DNA of 32,413 bases from Parachlorella kessleri (taxonomy: Eukaryota > Chlorophyta > Trebouxiophyceae > Chlorellales > Chlorellaceae): positions 1-32,413 of the forward strand of contig BBXU01002567.1 of NCBI GenBank assembly GCA_001598975.1. Reading direction: 5' to 3'. Every line of letters begins with the position of its first letter. Position 1 is the stretch's first letter. The position numbers and the translations under genes are program-made. This document shows positions 1 to 10,219 of the stretch, piece by piece. The notes under the pieces were generated by a model. It saw only the letters and a list, made by a program, of their open reading frames with translations, was not told the origin of the DNA and made no database searches.

Positions 1-43
1 CCCCCGAAAAAAAAGTCGATACCCGCTCTACCAGCACACCCAC

Positions 44-2053
44 CTGTGTAGGCAGCCCGCATACGCACGCCCTGCTGCTGCTGCTGCTGCTGCTGTTGGG
101 TGTGGGAGCCGTTGGCAGGGCGCTGGCCCTGCTCTGCTCCCGGTGCGCGTTGCTCCGCGGCTGCCGAGCCCAGGTAGCGCATGACGGCCTGCACCGCCGA
201 GCCCAGGGCGCGCCTGGTGGGTGCACGCCCTGCTGCTCCCTCTGCTGCTCCTGCACATGTGGCGCCCCACGGTAATCAACACTTTATACGAGTGCATAAG
301 CACACACATGCACCACCAACGGCCTAGGATGGGTGCTTGGCGGATGCTATGCATCTATGGCTTGCGCCACACGTTGTGAGCAGAAGTGCAAGACCGCAGT
401 CCCACAGCAGCAACCCCCATCACATTCCCCCAATCTGAACTGTTAAAGTACAATGTTGCTGAGCAGCACCAAGGGCCCCCTCCCTGCCCCATCACCTGGA
501 CTGGCCGGCAGCGCCTCCATAGAGGGCGGGTGTGGTGCCATGGCCTCCAGCATGGCGGCAATGGCAGCCTTGGCGGTGCCCACCGGGGCCAGCAGGGCGC
601 TGAGCGGCAGGGCATCCTGGAGCTCGACTGACGTGGGCTCAGGGCCGGAGGGCAGCACCGGCACGTAGCGCACGGTGGGGCCGGTGTCGAGGGCCTCATG
701 CAGGCCCACCTGTGGGGCAGGCAAGAGGGCAAGCAGGCAGGCATGACAGCTGGCAAGCTGCGAGGGGACACAGGCGTGGGGCCAGACCCCGACACCTGGT
801 GACGGCTTGATCCCTTGGTACCAGCGGTCCGAGCGATCTTGCTCTGCATCCCCAGCTGCATACGTTCTGGCGGGGCCCTCACCACCCCCCAACACTGGCG
901 CCACAACTGTTGCAGACTGCAGAGTCATACTAGAGCTCCCCATAAGTGGGACTCTTGTGGGACTGCCCAGGGCGGCACCTGCTCCGCCACGGTGACCAGC
1001 CCAAAGAGGGCCTCGGGTGGCAGCGCCTCCAGGGCCGCCAGCAGCGCCGACCGCACGCCTTCCAGGAACTCGGGGCTGGCCGCCGCGTCCACCAGGGCCA
1101 CATACACTGGCTGCGCATCGACTTCCCACAGCGCCCCGCTGTGCCCGCTGCTGCCCGCTTCATCGCCCTCCTCCTCGTACTCCTGCAAGGCACGCGGCAG
1201 GGTGTTTGGGTGCATAATGTTTCTCGAGAGCCCATGGACGAAGCCACGGACACCACGGAAGGCGATCATATCGAGGGAAGCCTTTCCAAATGGTCACCAT
1301 CTGGCACTTGTGACCGCTTCCAAACTACACACAGGGAGCTGCCCTAGCAGAGGGTGTACCAGCAGCACCCCGACAACACTTTTCTGCCAGCGGAAAGGGG
1401 CCTACCAGCTCTCCTAGCAAGAGCCCCCGCCCAGCTGGGCCCACCTCACCTCATCTCCGAGCAGGTTGCAAGCTGCTTCCACTGTGTCACCTCGCAGCTC
1501 AGCGAACGTGCTGCGGTGCTCAGCCGACAGGTACCTGCAAGCATGCCAGCAACATCACTCGGCAAGGCACTAGTCAGTGAAGCTCCCCAAAGGGTGGGCT
1601 ACCTCGTCAGCTGTCCGCCCCTTCCCGGGTGAGAACCAAGCCTTGCACTGGACTAACCAGGTGGGTGGTGACCAGCTTCGAGGGTCTACTGAGGGTCTGT
1701 GCGGGTTTGGACTGACACAATGAATTGTCATAAACAAGACTGGCATTGCCCCTGCCCATTTACAAAGGGCGCCTGTGAAGCAGTTGCACGCACCTCTGGT
1801 TGTGCAGGGTGCTGTACTCATTCAGCGTGCCGCACAGTGCGCACGCCCAACCCGCGCGCTGGAACAGGCACTGCCTGCATATGTAGGCGTAGCACTCGTG
1901 GCAGCGGCTGATATCGGCAGCTGCCACCTCCTCCTGGCCTTCTGGGCTGGGTAACGGGGCGAAGGGCTGTACCACGCATGCCCAGGGCAACCCACACGCC
2001 TCCTTGAGGTCGGGCGCCACCGGGGCCCTGTTGACCGTAAAAGAAAGTGCCAT
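44..2053 (-). CDS. Sec23/Sec24-like COPII coat protein, 3' end beyond window
   Basis: Likely a coat protein of ER-to-Golgi COPII vesicles, of the divergent plant Sec23/Sec24 transport family rather than canonical Sec23. Exons read on the minus strand: 2053-1794, 1534-1450, 1182-979, 709-496 and 250-44, all joined by GT-AG introns with matching phases. The first exon gives a zinc finger with paired cysteines at residues 51/54 and 71/74 (RCHECYAYI...WACALCGTLN), followed by a short ELRGDTVE-type segment as in the Sec23 beta region. Exon 3 carries the start of the trunk (vWA-like) domain, QPVYVALVDAAASPEF, and exon 4 continues it (LPLSALLAPVGTAKAAI). Exon 5 has RRALGSAVQAVMRYLGS and then a nine-glutamine run. 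The gene continues past the left edge after a donor at 43/42, so the helical and gelsolin domains are not seen. The ATG at 2053 is the first in frame and gives the family-like start. Family assignment is firm; exact subfamily is inferred. Confidence 0.85.
72..98 (-). repeat. CAG/CTG trinucleotide repeat coding polyglutamine
   Basis: Eight CTG units on the plus strand, followed by TTG, read on the minus strand as a CAA plus eight CAG codons. This encodes nine glutamines inside the trunk region of the Sec23-like gene. The frame is the coding frame of the last visible exon, so the tract is translated if that exon is right. Confidence 0.85.
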
Positions 2054-2426
2054 GCTGTGCGCAGCTCAAGGTACTATCAGTCAATACTAACAGTGATGGA
2101 AGCCGAGGTAGGGTGGACAGTAGATCATCGTTCGATCATGGGGGACCTGCCTAATTAACAACAGCGTGTCTCTGCTGTCAATGAAGCTGCGGGTTGATAC
2201 TGCGAGGGGTGTAGCGACTAGTTAGACGTCTATTGCGCCCAGGAAACCCGCCATTGGGTAACACACGTGGCAGTGACTGAAAGAAGGGAGCGAATGCAAG
2301 GTTCCATCCCACCCCAGCTGCAAAGACAGTTGATCAGAGAGTTTTGGAAGGCTGCAGCATGGCAGCAGAGGTAGACGGTATAACTGCCTGAACAGATAAC
2401 CAGCCCGCCGGTTTTTCTACACGTTT
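2054..2426. promoter_or_regulatory. Divergent upstream region shared by the Sec23-like and BACK/discoidin genes
   Basis: This 373-base stretch lies between two start codons pointing away from each other (2053 minus, 2427 plus). No coding exon is supported in it. It must hold both 5' UTRs and both promoters unless untranslated first exons lie elsewhere. I see no clear TATA box or other named element. Confidence 0.55.
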
Positions 2427-5400
2427 ATGTTGCGTGTCCACAGCAACAGTGTGCTTGTCGTCCCCCCATTCGAGTGCGCCTGGCTCACCGGCGAGGAGTT
2501 TCTTCTGCGAGACGGCAAGGGCTGCATCAGCTTTGAGGTCAAAGGTGATCGTTTTGTTAACAGTGGGCGGAATGTGGGGTCACAGCACGTGCTGGAGGGG
2601 GCTGCAGCAGAGCACTGCAAACCACCTGTACCTGCAGAGCAACGTGCACGCCAGCAGGCCACCACCAGTTCTGGCCTGAGTTGAGTGTACTTCTGGATCC
2701 AGGGGACAACGATGTGACCATCTTGCTGAAGCCCCAGGCTGGGTCGCGGCGGTGGCAGCATGCCGCGAGCGGCCGGCAGCTTCAAGTGGAAGGTCGTGTG
2801 TCGTCCATCGAGTCCAACTACACAGTGATTCTGGGCAGCCACCGCAACTCCTGCCTCAAATTTGAGAAGGATGGGGAGATTTGTTGCATGGTGAGCCTCA
2901 CTGGTGCATGCAGGCCAGCAGCTTGGAGGGCTGCGACTGAGGGAAGAGAGACTGTGTGCACGCGCAACAGGGCGGGGGTTGGCGGGGGGGCCTGCATGGG
3001 CGACAGGACGAGAACAGCTGAGATATGTAGGACTCGGGGAATACAGTAGGGGCAGCATGCCCAGAGAAGAGAAGCAGCGGAGGCAGGGCCAGCGCCCAGG
3101 GCCACAGGGGTGTTGTCGATAGACGTGCTTTGCCAGTGCTACCCAGCCCCAGGCATGCCCGTGCCCTCACAACCGCTAGCTCAGTTGTGCAGGTGAACAA
3201 TGTGCCAGGTGCGCGGCTCAGCTCGTCGGTGTTCACCAAGTTCTGGCTCAACTACGACAACGGCAGCATCACGGTGGGCAGCGGGGACCCCGGCAGCCAC
3301 GCATTCTACACCTGGTCGGACCCTGACAAGACCAACACCCCACACATCCGCTACGCAGGTGGGTCATCGGGGCTGCTATCTGACATTGTAAGGGGCGCCC
3401 TTGCCTTTGGTGGGTGCTGAGTTGGTTTACACGCATTGGCCGTGCTTGAAGCAGTATGCCAAATGTGCATTTCTGATTGGCACGAAACTCAGAATGAGGG
3501 ATGTGGGAGGGGTGGGTTCAGGCCAGCGTGGCTCATGAACCAGTGCTCGCATGTCTTTGCAGGGCTGAGCGCCTGGGACAAGCACGTGGCCTACCGCAAC
3601 ATCCGCATCTACCCAGCTGTCAACCCGGCCGATGGAGCTGGGAAGCACACAGACCAGCAGGTCAGCTTGTACCTCTCTTTCCCAGTATTCTCAAACCCCT
3701 GGTGCGACATGCTAGCACACCCCACAATGCTAGCTTGGGCAGGCAACATTCGCAGTGACAGCAGGCGCTGCCAGTGCTGCTTGGCTTCCGCGACTGCATG
3801 ACATCCGCTTGCATGCGCCTGTGCAGGTGCCCTTCAGTCCTGTAGCTCCGCTGCTGGACATCTGCTCTGACGCGCTGGTCGGCTGCCTGACGGAGCACAG
3901 CGTGTGTGCCGTGCTGACGCTGGCAGACTGCCTCAGCCCGGTGGTCGACAAGCTGAGAGGCCAGGTGTGCAATGGGCTGGGCACCGACCCTGTCGTGCTT
4001 GCCCAGCGTACTAGTCCTTTGCTGCTGGGTCTTTACTGCCAGAAATCTGTGTGCGGCAGGGGGTGGCAAAGGCAGGGCCGTCCCACAGCAAAGCTGGTGT
4101 TGGGGCCTGGCACAGCTGCGAATGCGGATCAAGCAAGGCGAACTCGTATGGCAAGCCTGCCCAGCCGCGCTAGCCAGCCTGAACCAGTGTCTGCTTTTGG
4201 GAGACTTGTCATGGCGAGTGCACTGCGTGGCAGGCTGGTTGTCCCTGCCAAGCTCGTCGCTATGTACCTGTTCTGGGCTCTGCAGGCTGTGGAGTACCTT
4301 GCTCGCGAGTTTGGCGCTGTGGCCGCCTCTGACCCAGGAGGCCTGTGTGAGCTGGGCCCTCAGACACTGGCAGAAGCCCTGCGCAGCGACTCCCTGGTGG
4401 GTGGGAGTGTACGGTATAGGTGTGGTGCTGCCCGGGCATTCCCAGGGTCGCCGCGTATCTCCATTCATGCATTCCCTGTTCCACATAACGTGTAGGGGGT
4501 TACAGTCCCACCCCTGGGGCTTCAGTGTCCGCCAGCGTAGGACCGGGTGGAATGGCGGGGGAGTGCTGCTTGTGGTTAATCGCCATGCCGGGACCAGCCT
4601 GCATTGTACTGCTGCAGCATGGGCGATGCACCTGACTCCCACGTTGCATCTTGATTGTTGAATTAGTGCACAAGAGTCCAAAGCGCTTGTCGGCAACCAG
4701 GGGCTCTCATTGTATCTCTCCTTCGGTGGATGGCTCCCGCTGCATCAGCATGCATACTTGTGCTTAAATGCCTGTCGGCTGCCAGCTCAGGGGTCAGAGA
4801 AACTGTGATTGAGTAAAACCCCTCAAGGAAGTTGTTGTTCTGGTGCAGGTGTGTGGTGAGCGGGCGGTGTTTGACGCGGTCATGATGTGGGCTGGCTATG
4901 GCACCCCCGTCAGGGACGCATTCTCGGTGTGCCGCCCACTGCACGATGTGGAGTTGGTGCTGCCGCTGGTGCGGTTCCCGCTGATGTCAGACGAGGAGCT
5001 ACAGGTGGGCTTGGGCCGACACTGCCCCTGTTGCTGCTGCTCCAACCTACGAGCTTGAGGGTAGGCTGCGTGGTTGGGAAGGCCCATGCTGGCCGGTGCC
5101 TGGCAAGCACATTGGGAGGAGGGCTGCCTTGCTGCTGCCTTTGAGGGCACGTCTGAATCACGTGCTGCGGTACCAGCTGTCCTGCTACCTGGGAAGGAGG
5201 GTCACACGAGAGCAATGGCTGCAACGAAACAAAAAGAATTCATCAGGCTAACCAGCCGTCCATCCTATCAGAGCGTGGCTGCCTCCTTAATCTCCCCAGG
5301 TGTGCTATGCATGCAGGATGTGCGGGTGCACCCGATGGCTGCTCGGTTCCCGCTACTTCAGGAGCTGGTTGATGAGGCCCTCCAGGCAAGGGCCGAGGAA

Positions 5401-6978
5401 GGAGGCCCGCGGTCACCTAGGGTGAGTCACCTGCCTTTGCTCTCTTGTGCCCGTCCCTGGACGGCAGGGGAGCGTTGCTGCCTGGTACTGAGGCGGCAAG
5501 CCGACAGGCTGCGTGGCTGCCGTGCGGGTTGGGTGGTCAAGCCGCCGTGGCATGCGCAGGCCTGGCACTGTTGAGAGGCAGGGATATTTTTGTTTTGTCG
5601 TCCCTGCCGGCGATCCTGGGCGGGCGGGCTGCCTTTAGATTATTCCCTCAGTTCTGTGAGCTTTCACACCTAAGCCATACTTTGTAACCCTTCCCTTTCC
5701 ATGCACACGCTCCCCCCTGCCCCGCCGCAGGCCCCGCACTCGCAGCAGCTGCGCGGCGGCCCCCTTTCCGTGGAGTCCAAGCGCCACGTGCGCGCGCTTA
5801 GCGCCCAGGAGGTGGCCGCATCGGCTCGCTTCCAGCGCCGGCACCGCCCGGGCTGCTCCGAGCTGATCTACATGTACGACGGCGACCACAACGGGGTGTG
5901 CTGGTTCCTGGGGACCAGCTACGGCACGCAGGAGTGGGTCAACCCCGTGCTGGCGGGGGTACTGCAGGTGGGTGGGTGGCGGCCGAGAGCGGTGATTATT
6001 CATGTTGATGGAGGCGAGGGGCCAGGCGTCGTCATCGTAGAGGTGTTAAGGCGGGAGCATGTCTGCAGGCTGGAATGCGGTGGAGGCCGGGAGACTCGGG
6101 CTGAGCAGGGGAGCTGCCTGCCCCCTCTTTGCATGCGTTTGTATTCGTTGAGGCGCAGTGTGCAACAACGGAGCTGGCGGGGTGGTTTCCCCTCTGCTCC
6201 CACCACAGCGCCTGGGGCCACCCGCCCACCTGCCCACGCATCACACTCGACACCATACCCTGCACACCACTGCACTGCTCCCGCCCGCCGGCCCCGCATA
6301 CAGGTGCGCAGCAGCAGCCCCTCCTGCCGCTTCACCGACCCGCGCGGCCTCGTCTCCGGCAACTTCCTGCCCAACAACTTTGCGGGGCCTCGGCTGGAGC
6401 CGGGCGGCCAGCTGACCTCCTGGTGGCTGCTGGACCTGGGCCCCACACACTCTCTGGTGCCCAACTACTACACCCTGCGCCACGACGGCTCCACAGACTT
6501 CCTGCGCAACTGGGTGCTGCAGGTGCGCACCCCGGCCCGCCCTGTGCCCTGTCCTTGTCCTTGTGTTGTGCTAGCATGGGGGTGCCTGGTTGCTGGGTGC
6601 TGGTATTGTAGGGGTTGCGCTGCTGTCCCCACACTGCTCCAGTCAGCGTGGCAGAGGCAGTGGTGGTGGCTCTCTTGTGCCACTTGCCTGTCCTGCTCTA
6701 CGATGCCGCAAGGGTGGCCGACCTCGCCCGCCTGGCTGGTGCAGGGTTCCAATGACGGCAGCGGCTGGGTGGACCTGCGGCGCCATATCGACGACCGGCG
6801 CCTGGGGAAGCCGGGGCAGTACGCCTCCTGGCCTGTGGTGGGCCGCGCCTCAGCCGTGCCCTACCGCATGTTCCGGGTGCTGCTGATTGGGCCAAATGTG
6901 GAGGCGCAGAACCCCCGCCACGTGTGCCTCAGCTTCTTTGAGCTGTATGGCTACTTCTACAGGGAAGCAGCCTGCTGA
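2427..6978 (+). CDS. Farnesoic acid O-MT-like / BACK / F5-8 type C (discoidin) domain protein
   Basis: Eleven exons: 2427-2544, 2703-2890, 3193-3358, 3563-3660, 3827-3964, 4286-4396, 4849-5004, 5317-5421, 5731-5967, 6304-6522 and 6745-6978, with GT-AG introns and consistent phases, giving 589 residues. Residues 1-185 are a farnesoic acid O-methyltransferase-like (Methyltransf_FA) domain, with VPPFECAW near the start and FTKFWLNYDNGSITVGSG further on; this domain is a structural or binding fold in most proteins and need not be enzymatic. Residues 191-350 hold the last helices of a BTB domain and a BACK domain (VCGERAVFDAVMMWA). Residues 375-589 are an F5/8-type C galactose-binding-like domain (SWWLLDLGPTHSLVPNYY; WVLQGSNDGSGW). 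The architecture matches plant BTB/POZ proteins of the At2g30600 type, thought to be cytosolic adaptors. Here the N-terminal part of BTB is absent. Function is inferred from domains only. Confidence 0.88.
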
Positions 6979-8174
6979 GCGCAGCATTGGGCCTGGGGGT
7001 GTCAAGGTCCTGCTGCTCTGAGGGCTCAGCGCCGTGGGTGGGTGCCGGCCGTGGCTGTGCATCACTTGGAACTGGCGAGCAGCTGTCGTGCGGGGGGCTA
7101 GTGGTGGTCCGTCCTGGCGGCTCGGTTGTTGGCCGCTCTCTGTACAGCCGCGTTGAAACGGCCTTGGCCATTTGTTGGCAGCCTTCCAGGTGTCAGAGCA
7201 TGGGGGCTGCTACGATTGCAGCGGTGGAAAAGAGCTGGGGAGGCTTGATGCCGCTGCACCATATTACTTGCTATTTTTCACCAAGCACACAGGGGTTGTA
7301 CCAAGGATGTTGACTGCCTCCCTTTGCAGTGTGCAGCTGTCTTGCTCGTTGTAGCGATTGTGGGGCTTATAGGAGGTCACTGGCTATTGGAGGTCACATC
7401 CTCTTCTGCAGCCATATCGGCAACAACTTTGGCCTGCAGCATGGCCGTTGTAGAAGGTTCCTAGTAGTGATTAGCGACACCTAGGCTTCTCATATGGCAA
7501 GTTCACTCTTCACCACTTGGGGGTTTGCCTCGCGAAGGGTGTCTTGCCAGTCTTCCTGCCTTCCCAGGTCTTGCACACAGCCTTTGAGTGTCAGGCTGTC
7601 CTTGGTATAGTCATGCGTACTCATCTGTCAGTCACAAAATGAATGGTCGCCACTCGGGTCGGCAAGTAATGAATTTTCTAGAACATACTATCTCGCTTGC
7701 TCGTGCCTTGCTTGTTTGCTTCACCTGTGCCACTAGCATGCCTCATTGAGACTTAGGAAATGATTGTGTGCGTGATTGTAGGTTTGTTGGAATGTTTGCA
7801 CGTCTGCAAGTACATCACAAGTCTATGCGCTCAAGTATGGGCCAGGCAGCACGCTTGAAATTCCTGCCAGGCTGCTTGGCTGCTTGGCAAAGCCTTTTCA
7901 GCACATCTAAAAGCTTGGCATACAGCATCCCCGTCTTGCAACGCATATACTGTGGGCAGCATCTTCACCCTAGCACTGGATGCATCCCAGCTGGACTTGC
8001 CATTGTGCAGTACTCCATGCCTTGCTTGTACTGCTATCGAGACACATTTGCATCTCAGCAAATAGCCCTGGCTAGATTGCAAAACTTGTGGAGGGGTAAT
8101 CAAGAAGATAACAAGGCTTCCAGCCCTGCCTTGTCGATCAACGCATTCAAGACGGACGGTCCGTGAAGGCAAGG
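6979..8174. other. Intergenic region between the BACK/discoidin gene and DAD1
   Basis: About 1.2 kb without a supported gene. It should contain the 3' UTR of the upstream gene and the promoter and 5' UTR of DAD1. No TGTAA signal was found near the upstream stop. An open frame at 7768-8166 starts on GTG, matches no family I know and has no codon pattern like the neighbours. A short direct repeat (ggaggtcac) occurs near 7372 and 7388. Otherwise I see nothing. Confidence 0.6.
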
Positions 8175-8992
8175 ATGGCCAGCTTAGCCGTGCTGCGAAC
8201 AGTTTTCGACTCCTTCTCTACCGAATATACGAAGACATCCGTCCGGCTCAAGGTGGTTGCAGTGCCATTGATGCGGATCAATCAATACGTGCAAAGGGGG
8301 GAGTCAAGCGAACTAACCCTCTTTCCAGCTCAGTACAGGTCTTGGACGCCTTCTCTTTCTGCTGCTTGCTCACAGCGGGTGTCCAGGTAAGGAGTCTGGG
8401 GCTGCACCTTGCGGCTGAGCCTGCCAGCACTACTGTCCAGCCGTGTGCGGCTCTTGGCAAGGAACTCCTTGAACTCCTTGTGTAGCAGAAAGTTTTGGTC
8501 CCTGCTTGCAGTTCCTTTACGCTTTGCTGGTTGGGTCCTTCCCCTTCAATGCCTTCCTGGCAGGCTTCTTTTGCTGCCTGTCCGCATTTGTGTTGACAGG
8601 TGGGTGGATGCGGTTCAAGCACTTGAGCTGAACTTAAGCAACATCTTCACTAGCAGTTATGAGTACAGCCTTGAAATGTTGTAGCCAAACAACAGGACCC
8701 CGGTGTCGTCAAGAGCAAGTGTTTCGGCCGTGCCATGTGGGCTGCTGCTGAGACACTTTGTGTCCTGGGGTGGCGGTTTCAAACAAAGGTTGGCAGGAGT
8801 GAATATGCAGACCATTCCTGACTGTACCACTTGTGCTCACAAAACGGCCTGCCTGGCTGTGCAGTAAGCTTACGGATGCAGATCGGGCCTGATGGGTCTA
8901 GCACAGGAGGCAAGACGCCGGAGCGGGCGTTTGCAGAGTATGCCTTTGCGATGTGCACCATGTTCTTTGCAGTTTGGAATTATATTGGGTAA
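8175..8992 (+). CDS. DAD1: DAD1 / OST2, oligosaccharyltransferase subunit
   Basis: Small integral ER-membrane subunit of the oligosaccharyltransferase complex, which transfers the lipid-linked glycan to asparagine on nascent proteins; its loss triggers apoptosis in animals. Four exons, 8175-8252, 8339-8386, 8512-8599 and 8865-8992, join in phase to give exactly 113 residues, the length of the human protein. Family hallmarks are present: RLKVLDAF near residue 25, [15 protein letters not shown] in the second membrane segment, [10 protein letters not shown] at the luminal/cytosolic turn, and [12 protein letters not shown]...VWNYIG at the C terminus. Three hydrophobic segments are visible. The start ATG at 8175 follows a purine (aaggATGG). 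It lies downstream of, and on the same strand as, the BACK/discoidin gene, and tail to tail with the LYRM2-like gene. The exons are short, so no long open frame reveals it. Identification is firm. Confidence 0.96.
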
Positions 8993-9648
8993 GCCGTGCT
9001 AGCTATGAGCCTAGGACTTCGAAGGCACAGTTCATTTTCTGCGGTGTCATCCCGCTTAAAGCCAGAGCAGGCGTGTAACGTTAACATCTCTGTCGTCATA
9101 TCTGCAGTACATCAGGATCTGACACAGACTTCATACCCAATACACATATTTGGCCCCACCGTGGCCAAAACTAGGCTGGCAGCCCGAGGTGCCGCCATGC
9201 CATGTGTGTGGCATGTCCCATTAACCACCTGCAACGGCAACAATGCTGCTTCAAGGTCATAGCACCCCTTACGCCAACACAGTAGCCTCCAAGGCGTTCA
9301 GGAGCATTCTTCATCCAGAGCCTTGTCAGGAGTCCTCTCACTCCCTGCTCACACCACCTGCCACCCTTACTTAAGCCAAGCTACCACCAAACCACAGATA
9401 CAGAGCATAAGTACATCCAGCCCTGTCAGTCCAGTCCAGCCCAGCTCTACTCCCCGTTCGCACTACCTGCCACCCATGCTAATAACTGCATCCAGCCCAG
9501 CCCTCGCATAGCTATATCCTATCACCACACTGTTGACACTACCTGCCACCCTTACCTAAACACACACCTGGTGTCCACTGCTGACACCCGTCAGCTCTCC
9601 AAGTGCTAAACTGCCAAACACAATGCTGCCCTTTACCAAAAGGACGTG
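8993..9648. repeat. DAD1-LYRM2 convergent intergenic region with degenerate repeat
   Basis: This stretch separates the DAD1 stop from the LYRM2-like stop on the opposite strand, so it holds both 3' UTRs. Between about 9320 and 9600 a loosely repeated motif built around cacctgccaccctta recurs near 9354, 9461 and 9535, with pyrimidine/CA-rich spacers (catccagccc appears twice). The repeat is imperfect and the spacings differ (about 109 and 76 bases). I see no gene in it. Confidence 0.45.
9074..9078 (+). terminator. Putative poly(A) signal TGTAA for DAD1
   Basis: TGTAA lies 82 bases after the DAD1 stop codon. This pentamer is the usual polyadenylation signal in chlorophyte algae. Position and orientation fit, but a five-base match can occur by chance. 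Confidence 0.55.
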
Positions 9649-9986
9649 CTAGTGCTGCATACCCAGCATCTCCCCTAGTTGCTTCAAACGGTTACGGCCA
9701 TCTGATAAGAGAAACTTCTGCTGATATCTGTCCGCTATATGTCTTTGGCTCTCGAACTCGTGCCTGACTTGTGAGCGCAGCTCCCCTGCAAAGCCAGACA
9801 GCTATAAGCTTACTGAGAACTGATTAACCGTCAATGACCCCTACAGAAGGGTTTTAGCACCCAGCAAAGCCTCCCTGCTACCAACTCACTCCGTGCCCCC
9901 TCTGGTGCCATCTGAGAAATCCTCAGGAACTCTCGGAAAAGAGCTCGAACTTGAGCCTTGAAGACGAAGTCCTTTAGCTCGGACAT
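9649..9986 (-). CDS. LYRM2-like LYR-motif (complex 1 LYR) protein
   Basis: Small mitochondrial assembly or accessory factor of the LYR family, whose members bind acyl carrier protein and help assemble respiratory complexes or iron-sulfur proteins. Two minus-strand exons, 9986-9890 and 9785-9649, joined by a GT-AG intron (donor gtgagt) in phase 1, give 77 residues. The first exon reads FKAQVRALFREFLRISQ, where LFR sits in the LYR-motif position. The second has ELRSQVRHEF, the downstream charged helix with the conserved phenylalanine, and RLKQLGEMLG at the end, matching the LYRM2 pattern. There is no long presequence, as is common for LYRM proteins. It starts 233 bases from the divergent carboxypeptidase gene. 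Family membership is confident; the LYRM2 assignment over LYRM1/LYRM5-type paralogues is an inference from length and C-terminal pattern. Confidence 0.88.
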
Positions 9987-10219
9987 GTCACAGGTACCAA
10001 AAGCCCGTCAGACACAGCGGGGCCCTTGACTACCCCAACCTAATATGAAGCTCCAACACGAGGTCGATGACTTTCATTCCTAGACGGGGCAACTTGTGGC
10101 AAGAATGGATCGTGGCGCCTTCTGGTAGGTGGCACCCAGGATACCAGGATACCCAGCCAGGCTGGCAACACACCAAGGGCTTCAGTTTTCTCGAAAAGTG
10201 GTGGAGTGCAGTCATTATA
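9987..10219. promoter_or_regulatory. Divergent upstream region of LYRM2-like and carboxypeptidase genes
   Basis: Only 233 bases separate the two start codons, so promoters and 5' UTRs must be compressed here or overlap. The carboxypeptidase frame stays open upstream to an ATG at 10067, but that would place 51 residues before the signal peptide, so I treat this stretch as untranslated. Confidence 0.5.

Noticed and set aside
3662..4696. Long minus-strand open frame (344 codons)
   Set aside because: It is antisense to exons 5 and 6 of the BACK/discoidin gene, whose plus-strand exons show clear family motifs and splice sites. The antisense protein has no recognisable domain.
7768..8166. Plus-strand open frame of 132 codons before DAD1
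   Set aside because: It starts on GTG, not ATG, has no homology I can recognise and no splice context; likely chance.
10067..10219. Upstream in-frame ATG for the carboxypeptidase
   Set aside because: It would put 51 residues ahead of a clear signal peptide, which begins at the ATG at 10220; secreted S28 peptidases start with their signal peptide.
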